A DNA stretch of 64,000 nt from Pararge aegeria (taxonomy: Eukaryota > Arthropoda > Insecta > Lepidoptera > Nymphalidae), in contig NC_053197.1 of NCBI RefSeq assembly GCF_905163445.1, positions 16,926,001 through 16,990,000 on the forward strand, read 5' to 3'. Below are positions 28,421 through 40,564 of this stretch, in pieces (the stretch's first letter is position 1; each line of letters begins with the position of its first letter). The notes beneath the pieces were generated by a model that saw only the letters and a list, made by a program, of their open reading frames with translations, had not been told where the DNA came from and made no database searches. Made by a program: the position numbers and the translations under genes.

Positions 28421-30901
28421 ATTTGGTAATTTTTATATACATTTTTCATTCATAAAATTTCAAATATCAAATACTGAGGTCTCAAGATCGTAGAGTTAAA
28501 ACCTGTAAGGGGTATGGCAGTTATACAGATACCAACTATTTTGCCCTATTCTTTCATGATAACTCATAATAAACTTATCGATATAAATGACTTCTTTCTT
28601 GTTCTTACTTCTATGATTTATTAAGTGTAAATAATTATTTTTTTCGTAGCAGATAAAGGAAATAATAATCAAAAACATATATTATATACTTTATTGATTT
28701 ACTTAAACAGACACTATAGTGTCCCAATTAATCTCCTCAGACAAATAATAATCTGATGCAATAAAACAAAGTAAATAATGACAGACCAAGTGCAATTAGC
28801 AATTTTATTTTTCCTGTAATAAAAATATCATAATCAATTCTGTTCACTACAGAATTTTAACTTTTTTAAGTTTAGAAGTTAACAGGGGATAGTATTTGTT
28901 TGTTCTTTTGCCCATTTTGTAATAAAAATATTTAGTTTGTGTGCTCCTAGTGTCAGGTTATTCGCTACCATTCAATAACCAATCGACGAGTTGATAGATT
29001 ACCACTTGGAGTACAGATTGCCACAGGTACCACGTGGAGGTTACCCGACCAAGCCCCCCTTACGTTACGTACCTAGTTGATAGTCAAACAATGTCGCACG
29101 ATATAGCATTGTTTAGAAAAATATACAGTTTGTACTAAGCTACGATACGCTTTAACTCAGTAACTCAGTAGTACTTAAGTGTTCCATAAACGTCTTACAC
29201 ACATAATACTTTTATGCAGCAAATAGGTACACTTAAGATACGCGAGGACCCAAGAATAAACGCACTTACGTGAGTGAGTGAATAAAAGAGGTAATAAACT
29301 GAATAAAAACGGGTTCCTGCAATCGGGAGATACCCGGCTCATGTTTACTGCTGGGAATAAGCGGCGTAGGCTGCATTATTCCACAAACACTGCACGCGGG
29401 CCACGGCATCAGAGATTACTTAAACTAACTGGATACTTTAGATGGAAACTATGCCTTCTAACGGCCTACGGGAATAAAATAGAATAGGATGTTTAAATTA
29501 ATATACTTTACGTGCAATACGCCCCGGAAAATAGTAAAGTTACTGCCATGAAAAACAAGTATTTTTTGTTGTAAAATTATAAAGAAAAATTAAATACATC
29601 AAAACAAAAATATTTGAATACGAACAATAATATTTAAAAGTAATGTAAGCCGTCCAACTGTTCACTTATGAGCATGTTTGCCAAAACGCTGACGCTATTG
29701 CTCCTTTGAATAGACATTGGACCATTTTTTTTCTTTTTATATAGCATTAAAATGACATATTAAAGTAACGATTATTAGACTAACGCATCAGTTTAAAGAA
29801 CACAGCATTTGTAGGACATGTTCCTTACTTACATGCCCTGCGAAGTATTGTTATTTATATAGGTGATGGTGTACGAATTACTATCAAGTGGTTTTCCATT
29901 AGTTTTTTTCTTGTATATGTCAAGCTTGAATACTATTTGCTACGCTACGACTAACTGACCAATACTAAAATACTACGAAGTTTGGTAGAAATGTGGGTGT
30001 ACTGAATACTTCTGCATAGCCTTTTCGAGTGTACAGGCGTGTTTTTATTGTTGTGTGATTGCGAGAACAATGCATATTTATGCGAGAACAGCAGTCGTGG
30101 TTGACTTGCATGTACTCTTTATAAGATTTATATGAAATTTAAATAGGACCATTTCGAAATATGGGGTATATTCAAACAAAAAAAAAAATTTGCAAATCTC
30201 TATAGATTATACAGTTATGCCCTAACATTCATAAAAACCATTCTAATTCATAATCTATTCCTTTTTGAAGTCTGTATTAAAAAAGACCGAATATCTATTT
30301 CGCTTACACTTCCCCTCGTGTTTAGCGGCCCTGTGCGTCCAAAAGTATTTTGCGCAATGTTGGCGAATATTACCTAGTGCCCGAGCTGTTCCCTTCACAC
30401 GACGATGCAACCGATAAATGTTTATATCAATCCAGCCCGCAGTCGGTATCCTGCCGACTGGATATTGAGTTTTCAATACTGCGAAACTTAGTACTGGTGC
30501 TTATACGAATGTACGATGAATAAAATAAATAATATCTACCAACGTATAAACAACCTGTTTATATGTTTGTTACGTAGCCGACTCGTAATGTCAGTACAAT
30601 ACCAGGTTGCTGCGTGTTTCGCCGCTTTGCTATACTAGCGGCTTTCCTTCATCTCACTTCGGTGGGAACGGACACCAATCATTATTCCTACTTTATATTA
30701 CCAGAATTTAAATGTAGACCAATATTAAATATATAAAACTATAGAGCACAATAGGAGTTCATTATTTAATACCACGCTTCGCCAATTATATCTCTTTGGT
30801 AGATAAACTGTCGAGACTTAGAAAGACTCTGTATAGTAGAAAAACTCTGTATTCCCTATTTAATAATTATGCAACGTATGATTAATTAGATATTTTTTAT
30901 T
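28421..30901. other. No gene recognised
   Basis: About 2.5 kb of AT-rich DNA. Short open frames here have no recognisable domain and no splice or promoter context, so none is called. Confidence 0.45.
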
Positions 30902-31065
30902 CATCATAATCATCACTTCAACTTATTGTATCCACTGCTTGTCATACGACTTTTGTAGAGAGTTCCAAATTCCAGGGTCCGCTTATTTCCAGAGGCTCCC
31001 AGTGACTCTTTTGATGTCATCTGACCACGTTGGTGGAGGTCAAGCAACACTGCGTTCACTAGTGA
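30902..31065 (-). mobile_element. RTE-like LINE tail fragment
   Basis: A catcataatcatcac tail is followed by gagagttccaaattccaggg, tccagaggctcccagtgac and aacactgcgttcac, the same order as in 4676 and 47300. A hairpin interrupts its far end. Confidence 0.6.
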
Positions 31066-31067
31066 TG

Positions 31068-31105
31068 TATTTTTGTGAGTGGAATACTTTCCACTCACAA
31101 AAATA
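31068..31105. repeat. Perfect 17-bp hairpin
   Basis: Bases 31068-31084 and 31089-31105 are exact reverse complements around the loop tact. It interrupts or abuts the RTE-like fragment. Confidence 0.8.
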
Positions 31106-31160
31106 GCAACATATGCTAGGTTGTTATTTAACGTCCCAAAAATGTAATTTAAGTATTTTT

Positions 31161-31210
31161 CACACACACAATAACGCACACACACGCAAACACTCTCACA
31201 CACACACTCA
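31161..31210. repeat. (CA)n microsatellite, interrupted
   Basis: CA dinucleotides with a few interruptions (cacgca, caaaca, tctca) run across this stretch. Confidence 0.85.
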
Positions 31211-31809
31211 TAAAACACACGCTTAGACATGAAATACATACGCCCACATACTCGAAATTAAGATTAGCATGTTGGATGTATCCCTTTGGATCATTGTATT
31301 TTTTTTCATATTTTATTTATAAATTTACATTTCTTGATAAATATCCAGTGAACAGTGGTAAATTTTAAGTTTTGGAGGTGGGCGTGATCACTGATACGCA
31401 GTTTCACACTTTTACAATGATCGTCGTTTTATTTATTAGTGGTTAAGTTGTATTATTTTTCACAAATAAATAAATAAAATAAATAAAAAATTTGCATTCT
31501 GTTTGGGGTAAGAGAAAAGGAAAAATGAGTAAGGACCCACCTGCCACTGCCCACAAAATTTATTCTACGAGTGTCACTCAGTTCCTTTAATCAACACGGA
31601 AACACAAAATATCACCTTTAAACTTCACCTGGAACTCGGCCGAGATCTATTTAGTGTCCTTATGCTATTTTTGAGTTTATTTAGGAGTGATTATTTTGGA
31701 TTACACTTCGATATTTCGCTTAGATCAAACAAACACAGAATTCGCCATGCGTGGATTTTGACAGGACACTGGCTTGGAAGAAAAAGAGAAATGAGGTACT
31801 AGGTATACA
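31211..31809. other. No gene recognised
   Basis: AT-rich, no recognisable feature beyond a short aaat tract near 31460-31490. Confidence 0.4.
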
Positions 31810-32025
31810 TCTTAATATATATAAATCTCCTGTCACGATGTTTGTCCGCGATAGACTCCTAAACTACTTAACAGATTTTGAATTAAATTGGCACACCGTG
31901 AGCAGTCTGGTCCAACTTAAGAGATAGGATAGCTTAAATCTTTAATTATAGTCGCAATTTTATTTTATTGCAAATTATATATTAAACAAAATCAAACGCA
32001 GACGAAGTCGCGGGCAACAGCTAGT
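31810..32025 (+). mobile_element. Short Helitron-like element
   Basis: The start is TCTTAATATATATAAATC and the end is gacgaagtcgcgggcaacag then ctagt. The 3' end closely resembles the minus-strand element at 53323-53735. It is 216 bp long with no coding capacity. Confidence 0.65.
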
Positions 32026-33107
32026 AAGATTATAAGATAGATATTTTGAGATATATTCACATTTACAAATACGTCAGAAGTCAAATGTCTGTAAGTTATT
32101 TATCTACCCTCATATTAATCAACATATACGTTTTAGATCAACCTGAAACACCTTTATTCCACATTAATGTCATGCAGTGGTGTGCACAGGGTTTTTGAGG
32201 GTATGCATAAAGAAGGATAATGGCATAAAATCCTGCCCGCCACTGATTTCATGGGATCAATAATTAATTAAAAAAATACGTAGTGACAACATAACATTAG
32301 CTGTGTTTTTATTAAAAAGAAAAAAACATAAGAACAACTGCTGAGTGTCCCGAATCGGTAGTAGAGTCTGACAGACTCATTAGGCCTATTTGAAATTTAG
32401 CTCGAAATAAATGAATTTTCAATAAAACTTTGTAATATAGCTGTTAGAACCGGATAGAGTTGAAAAAACCAAAGCGGTTTTTTTATATTTTATAACATCT
32501 ACTGTGACATACATTCATTTTAAAATAAATTATACCTTTTCTTGGCTTTGCTGTATTGGTTAAAACGTCGAGTTACGTATTTAAAATTCTAAATATCCGC
32601 TGAATGCGCACTACATACTTACCTGAAACTTATTCAGAAGTACGGATGACATATTTTCACAAGTGAGTTTAAATTGGTAACTCCATAACGAGATAACATC
32701 TTGGAACCCAGCGACGTCTGGCTTGGCTAAATATAAAAAATATTTTACCAAAATAGGTAAGACGCGCGAAATTCTGGATGCTAGTAAAAAGTAGACGTAA
32801 TTTTTTAGTTAGAGACTGCATTTTTCGCATTCTATTATGTGTGTCTGTCTAATTCTATTGGGTCTGAAGGGATGATTGACTTTTTTTGTAAATTTTGGCG
32901 TAAACTGTTAAACTTTTATTAGGCCTACTTGAAATAAATGAATTTTGAATCAAAAACAAACCAATATAATTAATAAGTTCTGAGCTTTGATTAAAAATGC
33001 AATAAAAGTGTATTCATTCATTTATTCATACCCTTTTCTTATACGAGGGAGAAGGGCAATGACCAGCCCTGGGTCATGTAGATGAATATGAAATGCATGT
33101 TCTTTTT
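32026..33107. other. No gene recognised
   Basis: AT-rich. A short segment near 32175-32260 (cagtggtgtgcacagggttt) resembles dispersed repeat pieces near 35325, but the family was not identified. Confidence 0.4.
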
Positions 33108-33198
33108 TTACTACAAATCAGCCCTTGACTGCAACCTCACCTGGTGATGTGATAATGTAGTCTAAGAGTGTAGCGGATAGTAGCGGTATGGCAGTACT
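33108..33198 (-). mobile_element. SINE family B, 3' half (split by a family C SINE)
   Basis: The segment acaaatcagcccttgactgc, then acctggtgatgtgataatg, is the reversed 3' end of family B. Its other half resumes at 33626. Confidence 0.6.
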
Positions 33199-33625
33199 CA
33201 TATAAACCCATTCCCGGCCCACTACAGGGCATGAGTCAATCTCTGTGAGAAGGGTATAGACCGTAGTCCACCCCGGCAGCCTAGTGCAAATTGGTAGACT
33301 TAACACACCCTTGAGAACGTTATAAAGAACTCCCATGCATGTTTGCTCACTATGTTTTCCTTCACCGTTAAAGCAAGCGATAGTCTATTTACTTTTTAGA
33401 GGTGAAAGCAAGCAAGAAAGAAAGAAATATATTTACATTGTGCCACCCATTACAATATCATCGACACCACGTATGTTAAGTGTGGCACAACCTGGAAAAA
33501 AAAAAGGTGTTAGCGTTGTGCTCCATGCGCCACTGGGAGTATACAGACTACAGCGCTGATTTTCGCTTGGCCCCCTGAAAGTGAAGTCTAACTCCTAGCC
33601 ACTAGGCTATCATCACTTCCGCGGC
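33199..33625 (-). mobile_element. SINE family C inserted into a family B SINE
   Basis: The reverse complement has the tail acccattcccggcccactac, then a tgttttccttcaccgttaaa block and a tRNA-like head ending near cactaggctatcatc. About 110 extra bases inside (around 33430-33520) are not part of the family and may be a further insertion. Confidence 0.6.
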
Positions 33626-33700
33626 ATTGTACCGACCCGCTTAATCGCGTGGCGTCACGACTTTATCAGTGTCAACTAACAACGGCCGAAGCCTCCTACT
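33626..33700 (-). mobile_element. SINE family B, 5' half
   Basis: The segment contains gcgtggcgtcacgactttat, then caacggccgaagcctccta, the reversed 5' body of family B. It completes the split copy. Confidence 0.55.
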
Positions 33701-33805
33701 CGATCGCCTTCAATAATTGCATTCCACTCATAAGGCCACATCACTCACCAATGCGCCAGGGGAGTCGTCAATTCAAAGTAAAATTATGAAGCTGGGGCCA
33801 TTTAT

Positions 33806-34075
33806 AAATAAATAATAATAGATATACTACGACAATACACACATCGCCATCTATTCCCAAAGTAAGTGTAGCTTGTGTTATGGATACTAAGATAACTGAT
33901 GAAGATTTTTATGAATACTATGCATAAATTCTTTTACTGTACAGATAAACACCCAGATTCAGAGTAAACATACATGTTCACCACACAACAATTTTCCAGT
34001 TGTGGGAATCGAACCGACGGCCAACTCAACCGACTGCAACTCAGAAAGCAGGGTCGCTGCCCATTGCGCCAATCT
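33806..34075 (-). mobile_element. tRNA-derived SINE, family A
   Basis: An aaat-rich tail at the low end, ctacgacaatacacacatcg, then the full body, ending with a head reading gtgggaatcgaaccgacggc and ttgcgccaatc. There is a small insertion near the B box. Confidence 0.8.
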
Positions 34076-34190
34076 TTTTTCTTTTTTTTTACACAGGAGG
34101 GGAAATCCTCATGGACACCCGCAGCGCTAGGTAGTGCCGGACTTTTACCGGCTAAAACCCCCCCTGTCACCAATCTGCCGTCGTAATTTA
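34075..34190 (-). mobile_element. Retroposon 3' end with poly(T) start
   Basis: A T-run (34076-34092) followed by gcgctaggtagtgccggac and ttttaccggctaaaacccc looks like a minus-oriented retroposon tail inserted at the head of the neighbouring SINE. The family is not identified. Confidence 0.4.
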
Positions 34191-36072
34191 TAAGAGAGAA
34201 AATCGAATTTAAAACTATTCTTCTTATAACATTAAATTCCGCTAGCTGGGTTGCACGAATATAAAATGTTATTCAAATTTCATTTAAAATTCCCGCGGCC
34301 ACCTCATCTGCGTCAGCTTACTTTCTGTGTCTAGTCAAACTAGGTTTTAGCATTTTCCTTCTAAGTTAAAATACTTCAAAAGTCTTATACTTGAAATTGC
34401 ACCTCACTGGTCTAGTAACTAATGTGCTCATGAGGCTATGAGACTTTTTGAATGACTGGAAAACCGCCAGTTCTTGATTTAGACTGTAACTAAACCAACT
34501 GGGTCTTTGCAACTAAACCAACTGGGTCCCTCCGTAAGGTTTCATAATTTGTTAAATAATACTGGCACATGATCATCCAGAGGCTACGACCCCAACCTTG
34601 TTGTCCCATAACTCAAGCCTTTTAGAGCGTCAGAAGGAACGAGTTCACAAGACAAGATTTCCTTAAATGGCATGAAAATAGGATCTAGGTAACCACTAAA
34701 TCGTATTATAAACATCATGTCTCCATCACCTCGTCGTTCAATCCATCATAGCATATTCAACTTCATCTCCCTACTATAGTAATACATAGCGGATTCACTA
34801 TGTATTACTGCTACCTCTAAGTAGGTACAGGAAGAAGTCTTTATGGTACCATTATCTCTTATTGAAATAATGGTAGTTGTGAGCCCCAACATACCCGATC
34901 TCGAACTAGAAACAAGTTCGATTGTGAGTATTTATTTTAAAATGCCATGTTTCTAAAGTTAATTATTAAGCCAGGTTTGATTAGATTTGGTTCAGAAATA
35001 AAATTATTAGGTCCGATTTTCTCTCGACATTATTGTTTATTTAGCGAGTGGGGTAGATTCGTTACAAGACGCATAAAGGAACTGTTAGGAGAAGACATTA
35101 ATATATTCGATGACTATGTGTTCAGTTCCTATGGACTAAAACTCTACCAAAAACTGTTTATTTTAAGCAGATTTGGTAGCTGCACCTGTGTATGGGACGT
35201 ACGTTATAAGCTGCCAACGTTTGATACAGGTCTGAACGCACACCACAGCCAATAAACCACGGTACTACCGTATGTTCTCTGGCCGTCATCCCTGAACAAA
35301 CTGGTAGGTTCAAGTATGCAGGCAGTGGCGTGCGCATTGTTTTTGACTGCAAGCTTTTTTAGCCAGAAGATGAGATCAAATTCTCCTCCTATACAGGGTA
35401 GGCAGTGCTTGTGTGCATGCATGAAGTGCACGTAACTGGCTGCACTTTATACGTGCAATGGGATGAATGCAGTGGACGGACATTTTGTTCCGTAGATGTA
35501 CCGGCCTGCACGAAACAACTAAGCCCATGCTGATCAAATTCCATCAACCCGAGTTGAAGTAGCATGGTGAGCTTTTGCCCAGCTGTGGGACAAGTTAATA
35601 GACTAAAGATGATGATGATGAACGTTTTGTTTAAATACTTAAGTAAGTCCGTATATCAACGTCAAAATAAAATGAGACCCTCCGCAGCACTTAACGTAAT
35701 TCAGGAGTGAAATAATAAAAGTAATAAAAGTTGCCGCGAAAATAAAGGCTTTCGCGCTCAAAAATAAAACGAAACAATTAATTTGAAGGCGGGCAATTAA
35801 GAGCGAGATAAAATGCTGTATTTTTAAAGTTTCCTCCCCGCCCGCACCGCTTGAGGTCTTTTTAAAATGTGACCGTTTTGTATAAATTATTACTTTTTAA
35901 GTAATTGGCCGAATATTTTTGTGCTTTCTTCTAATTTTTTTAAACAGACTTACATAAAACAGCGGAAGTTGTCCAATGACGCGGCAAATAATTAATGGAG
36001 ATAAAACTAAACTATCACTGTGATTTATAGAAATACAAAAAAACAGCTTGGTTAAATATCAGTTCCTCCAGA
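34191..36072. other. No gene recognised; small palindromes
   Basis: AT-rich. It contains a 12-bp hairpin at 34778-34809. A fragment near 35560-35630 (agcatggtgagcttttgccc, then gatgatgatgatg) looks like a SINE or LINE tail. A 102-residue open frame at 34947-35255 has no recognisable domain. Confidence 0.4.
34778..34809. repeat. 12-bp hairpin
   Basis: agtaatacatag and its exact reverse complement are separated by 8 bases. Confidence 0.7.
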
Positions 36073-36370
36073 CCAGTGCTCTCGTGTTCAGGTCGCGGAC
36101 GTCACGGGTTTGTACTTTCAGAATTTTCTCTGGTCTGGTCGGGTAGAAGGCTTCTTTCGTGGCTAGTTACCACCACACAGACAAAAACGTGCCACCAAGC
36201 TACTTGTTGTTCCAGTATGATATCGTATAGAAACCGATACAGCGGGTAGGTTTAATATAGCTGCCTTACCCCTAACAGGTAAGCCCGCTACCATCTGTCT
36301 ATGCCTCACCACGTACTCGCCAGATGAGTTTACAGACCGGGGCTTGTAAGTTGTCTTGAATCATAAAAAT
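36073..36370 (+). mobile_element. SINE family B
   Basis: A diverged head is followed by ctctggtctggtcgggtaga, ggctagttaccaccacacag and taagcccgctaccatctgtc, ending in an A-rich tail. The family is clear but the copy is old. Confidence 0.65.
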
Positions 36371-36442
36371 AAAAAAGCCCCACACAAAACGTATAACTGT
36401 ATTAATAAAAATGAGATTAACTATTTTACCCACTAGAGAGTA

Positions 36443-36667
36443 GGTATGGCATAAAGAATAGGTCAGTTTTTTTTTTCATCTTAGAGGTGCATTAGCATTA
36501 GCATAGCATTTATTTAGTGATTCTGTGATTCTGTGTTCTCTGATTTCTGTTTATACTGTGATTTATTTAGCATAGCATTTATTTAGTGATTTTCACTAAA
36601 TAAATGCTATGCATTATAAAATTATTGCAGATTATAAAAAAAACTGACCTATTCTTTATGCCATACC
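36443..36667. mobile_element. 225-bp TA-flanked MITE with internal repeats
   Basis: The terminal inverted repeats are about 32 bp: ggtatggcataaagaatagg then tcag and a T-run at the left, with the exact reverse complement at the right. Both are flanked by TA. Inside, the 20-mer gcatagcatttatttagtga occurs at 36501-36520 and 36570-36589, and inverted at 36593-36612. The TA duplication suggests mobilisation by a Tc1/mariner-type transposase. There is no coding capacity. Confidence 0.88.
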
Positions 36668-36881
36668 TATTCACGGCATCCTTGCCCATTGCCACTGCCA
36701 TCATTTAAAGTATTATTATTTTAATATTGTTAGTATTTTGTTTCAGTATTATATCTTATTCTTAGGATTTTAGGAAAGTCCAATAAGCTTTATATGCTGG
36801 TATTTTGACTGGCGACATAGGTCCTAGTAATTAAAGATCTTAACGTAAAGCTGCCAGTGCATTTCTGCGATCCCTAGTTAA

Positions 36882-36894
36882 TTCTAGAACATTC
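36882..36894 (+). promoter_or_regulatory. Three-unit heat-shock element-like motif
   Basis: TTCtaGAAcaTTC is a perfect alternating triple of the HSF-binding unit. It lies 22 bases before an ATG in a good context (acaATGG at 36916). No confirmed gene follows, so function is uncertain. Confidence 0.35.
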
Positions 36895-36915
36895 TCACCC
36901 AAAAACTACGTGACA

Positions 36916-37101
36916 ATGGCAACGTCTAACAATTTGACGGAAGAAGCCGTAAGCTATGCCATCGTAAGGATTAAATGTTATCGCTGCGAGAGCACGCTCC
37001 CCGCCCGCCCAAGACCGCCCCGACCCCCCGCACCACGGTCTACCCCGCTGCAGTTCCTTTCTAATTTCACTATTGTTTCCAGGCACGGAAAACATAATTA
37101 A
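36916..37101 (+). other. Possible small gene start with a GC-rich intron-like segment
   Basis: The ATG at 36916 opens MATSNNLTEEAVSYAI and meets a GTAAGG donor-like site at about 36964. A GC-rich stretch and a strong acceptor-like end (ctaat, pyrimidines, ttccag at 37081) follow. Splicing would give a product of only about 20 residues before a stop. Without splicing a 62-residue Pro/Arg-rich frame runs to 37101. Neither is recognised. Confidence 0.25.
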
Positions 37102-37985
37102 AGCTTAAAATCAAGGCCAATTTTAAATATATTTAAAAATAGCTGTATATTTTAAGCCCGCAGAAAACATCTATTTTCCAGTGTTAAAATTTACCGCATG
37201 GCCGTTTTCAGGGTGCAAACTAAGAAAGAAAGAAATTTTTTCTAATTTATCTTGGTAAAAACTAGGTAAGAACATTAATAAAATTATTATAAAGAAAATA
37301 TCTTTATTACTAAACTAAACCCCATACTACAATGTTTTAACGTCTATGCACCTGAGATGCCACTTGAACACAACTCGATGTTAAAATAACAGAAACACCA
37401 GTACAACGCTCATTGTCTTGTGTGACACAACCTAGTAAATGGCCAAAGCGGGCAAGCAATGTATTTAAATACCGCGGATAAGATTTACCAATAATTAGAT
37501 CAGAATATTTAAATATGCCTGTTCCGGTCAAAGACTTATTTTGATCAATCATTACGCAAATATAACGTAAAATATTTTCCTTTATATTTGTTCATCAAAA
37601 AAGATATCGCAAATTTCGTTAGTAGAAAAGAGCCCTCCGCCAAATTAATGTTTAAATAATAAAATGTAATCGGAGACTGCTAAAGTACCTACCCCTTGGA
37701 AATATAATATTAACTTTGTTACTCAATAAAATATCATATTCCTGATAATCATGTTAGGTATATTGTACCAACCAATACGAAAATAGATTTTCTTTTAAAT
37801 TAGAGGCAAGTACGGTGAGACTGCCATTTTCCGGGAATTTGACTTTTCAACCAGTAAAGGGTTTCAACAAAAGTTCAAGACCTGGATGTGTATGCGTAAG
37901 AAACTTAGTATTTACTTATTACTTACAAATGTAAGTGCTAATCAACATAATCAAATATTTGGCGCATATAATTATAATTTCATTG
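37102..37985. other. No gene recognised
   Basis: AT-rich with no recognisable feature. Confidence 0.45.
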
Positions 37986-37986
37986 T

Positions 37987-38245
37987 TGGCCGATTGGCGC
38001 AGTGGGCAGTGACCCTGCTTTCTGGGTCCAAGGTCGTGGGTTCGATTCCCAGAACTGGAAAATGTTTGTGTGATGAACATGAATGTTTTTCAGTGGCTGG
38101 GTGTTTATATGTATATTCTAAGTATTTATGTATATTATTCATAAAATTATTCATCAGTTATCTTAGTACCCATAACACAAGCTACGCTTACTTTGGGACT
38201 AGATGGCGATGAATGTATTGTCAAAAAATATAAAAAAATATATAT
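37987..38245 (+). mobile_element. tRNA-derived SINE, family A, full length
   Basis: It has the A box ttggcgcagtgggc and B box gggttcgattccc, then aaaatgtttgtgtgatgaac, cataacacaagctacgctta and an AT-rich tail. It is the best plus-strand copy and defines the family here. Confidence 0.85.
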
Positions 38246-38329
38246 ATATTTACCCATACTATAAAATTACGGTAAAAATCATTAAATGGTAACAATCATA
38301 TATTATAAAAGAACATGAAACGTGGTCGC

Positions 38330-38650
38330 GTATGCGTACTATAGGCCTCATAAGTGTGCTCAGAGTGACTCATCGGGCGATGGAGAGTTCTATACTAGGA
38401 GTATATCTACGTAATCAAATGAGAAATGGGGAGATCCGTAGAAGAACTACAGTTACCGACATAGCTAAGCGAGTCGCGTGCTCAAGTGGCTATGGGCAGG
38501 GCACATAGCTCGGAGAACCGATGGACGACCCCGCGCAGGTAAACGGCCCCCGTCGAGTTGGACAGATGGCATCAAACGAGTCGCAGGGAGCAAGCAAGCC
38601 TAGGACCGAGGAAGTTGGAACTTCCCACAAAAGACCTATGTCGGAGAGTA
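38330..38650 (+). mobile_element. RTE-like LINE fragment
   Basis: Blocks gcgatggagagttctatact, tacgtaatcaaatgagaaat and acatagctcggagaaccgat recur at 54000-54265 and, reversed, at 47300-47712. They correspond to the region after the reverse transcriptase of RTE elements. Frames are broken. Confidence 0.65.
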
Positions 38651-38659
38651 GGACAAAGG

Positions 38660-40564
38660 TTACTTTTTGTCTTGGAAAAACATCAAATTTCCGATGGTGG
38701 TGGTTTACAGGAGCATACGTATTTTTACACCAAATATATTTTTCTTTAAGTCCTAAAAATACAACCAATCGACTTATTCGCATATTATATATCGGGATGT
38801 AGCTAGTATTATAAAACATCATCGTGCCGTGACCGTGACAGCATACGCATCGATTTTACTGGCAAGTTCCGTCAGTGACTTGGATCAGTTGTAATGGGTA
38901 GACAGTTTAATACTAGACTCCCGGTGCATATCAATAGATTGATGCCAGAAAGCAACAAAAATTCCCTTTTATTAATATAAATAACCAATCGTTTGCGTGC
39001 TAAATATTACACTACCGGAATTGAATTCTGGAGCACCGGTAGAAGTAGTAGACGGTAGTAAACAAAATATTTTTTTATTTTTTTAATCAAGAAAAACACG
39101 TTTTATCTGATTAGTTAATGATTATGTCATCATATGGTGGTGGTAACTTAAACAGCGTGTAACGGAATTACGAAATTCTATTGAAGGGTGCATAGGTGTA
39201 TTTCATAAGGACTCACCCTGTAAAAATATTAAATCGAAGCATATTTATTTTTTCCTACAAACTAATTTAAAACTTTCGAAGTGTTTTTTACGACAAGACA
39301 ACCCTATTGAAGATTAAAGTCCGACGCATGCATAGTACCTACACCAGGCGACGAGAAACTAAGAAAGTGCCAGGAATCACTTGATTTTACTTTAAATGTG
39401 ATGTTAGGGCTGTACCTATCTGATCACTATGAGTAAAAACCTTAAGCAATGGTTTACTCAAAAACTATTAGCGTTTCGGTTTCGTAGATAAGTAAATTAG
39501 TATGTGGGTAGAACGAAAACGTTTACGAATAAACAGTCACAGCTGGTCGTTTCATTACAGCAATGACACCAATAGATGTTAACATCAAAAACTTTGCCCC
39601 TGGTTTTTACAAAGAGCTACCATAAAACACGCGAAACACCGTACCTGGCTAATAAAGATAAAATTCCCAGCGCCGTCAAACGCTCTAATAGCGCTCGTAT
39701 AAGCCGGCGAAGTTTTCAGATGCCGCCGGCTAATTCCATATAATTGTGCCTGTAATTTGGTACTGCGTATGTGCTCGTAAACCAAGCAAATAGGCTTTAT
39801 CGCCTGTGACATTATAACGACGAGTCGCATCGGATCCCCGCAGCCTTGCGACGACGATGTTTTGTCGTTGCAAATTAAACAACATATAATCTTGTTTTTA
39901 AATGAAATGGTAGCAAAATATGTATTATTTTACCTTTATTTAACTTTTACAAACCCATTGTCTATAATGATTGTGTCTTGATTTATAGAATAATTTATTC
40001 TTTAATTTTTATTCCCCGACGCAAAAACAATGGGGTATTATAAGTTTGACGTGTATGTGTGTGACTGTCTATTTCATCGTGTTTCACGAACAAATAAACC
40101 GTTTTTGGTTTTTTTTTTTTGAAAGGTTAATTAGTCGGGACATTTTTAGCCGTGTTTCATGAAAATAGGTCCAAGATGGCCGCTGCCAAAAAATTGCGGA
40201 TTACATAATTATTTTCAACTCCCTCAAAACGGGTATCAAATGAAACGGCTTGACTAGCAGTGTAATTTACACTATATTGAAAACCGGTGGCTTTTTAAAT
40301 TGTCAATTTATATTAGCATACAATAAAAATACCTTTTATTCATTCATTCATTTATGGACCATTTTTGTTGATCTCCCAGGCTTGAAAAGTGAGAGGTCCC
40401 AGGTTTTGGCAATTTGGAAATGTACAATTTGAACTGCAAACTACCTCACACTGTAATACCACAGCGCCTACATAGCTACGCCGGGGAGGTCCACAAGAAT
40501 AATTGCTTATATGCCAAACTGTTTCTTTGTTGGAAATCAAAAGTTGCATGTTTAAAAGTTCCCT
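38660..40564. other. No gene recognised
   Basis: A dispersed-repeat-like segment starts near 40010 (ccccgacgcaaaaacaatgg, ggtattataagtttgacg). The stretch 39600-39840 is less AT-rich than its neighbours but matches nothing I recognise. Confidence 0.4.

Noticed and set aside
34947..35255. 102-residue plus-strand frame
   Set aside because: No domain, promoter or splice context; its 3' part overlaps sequence resembling dispersed repeats.
37987..38060. tRNA gene
   Set aside because: A and B boxes are present, but no paired acceptor stem is seen and the same segment heads several SINE copies; it is a SINE promoter. The other SINE heads are rejected likewise.
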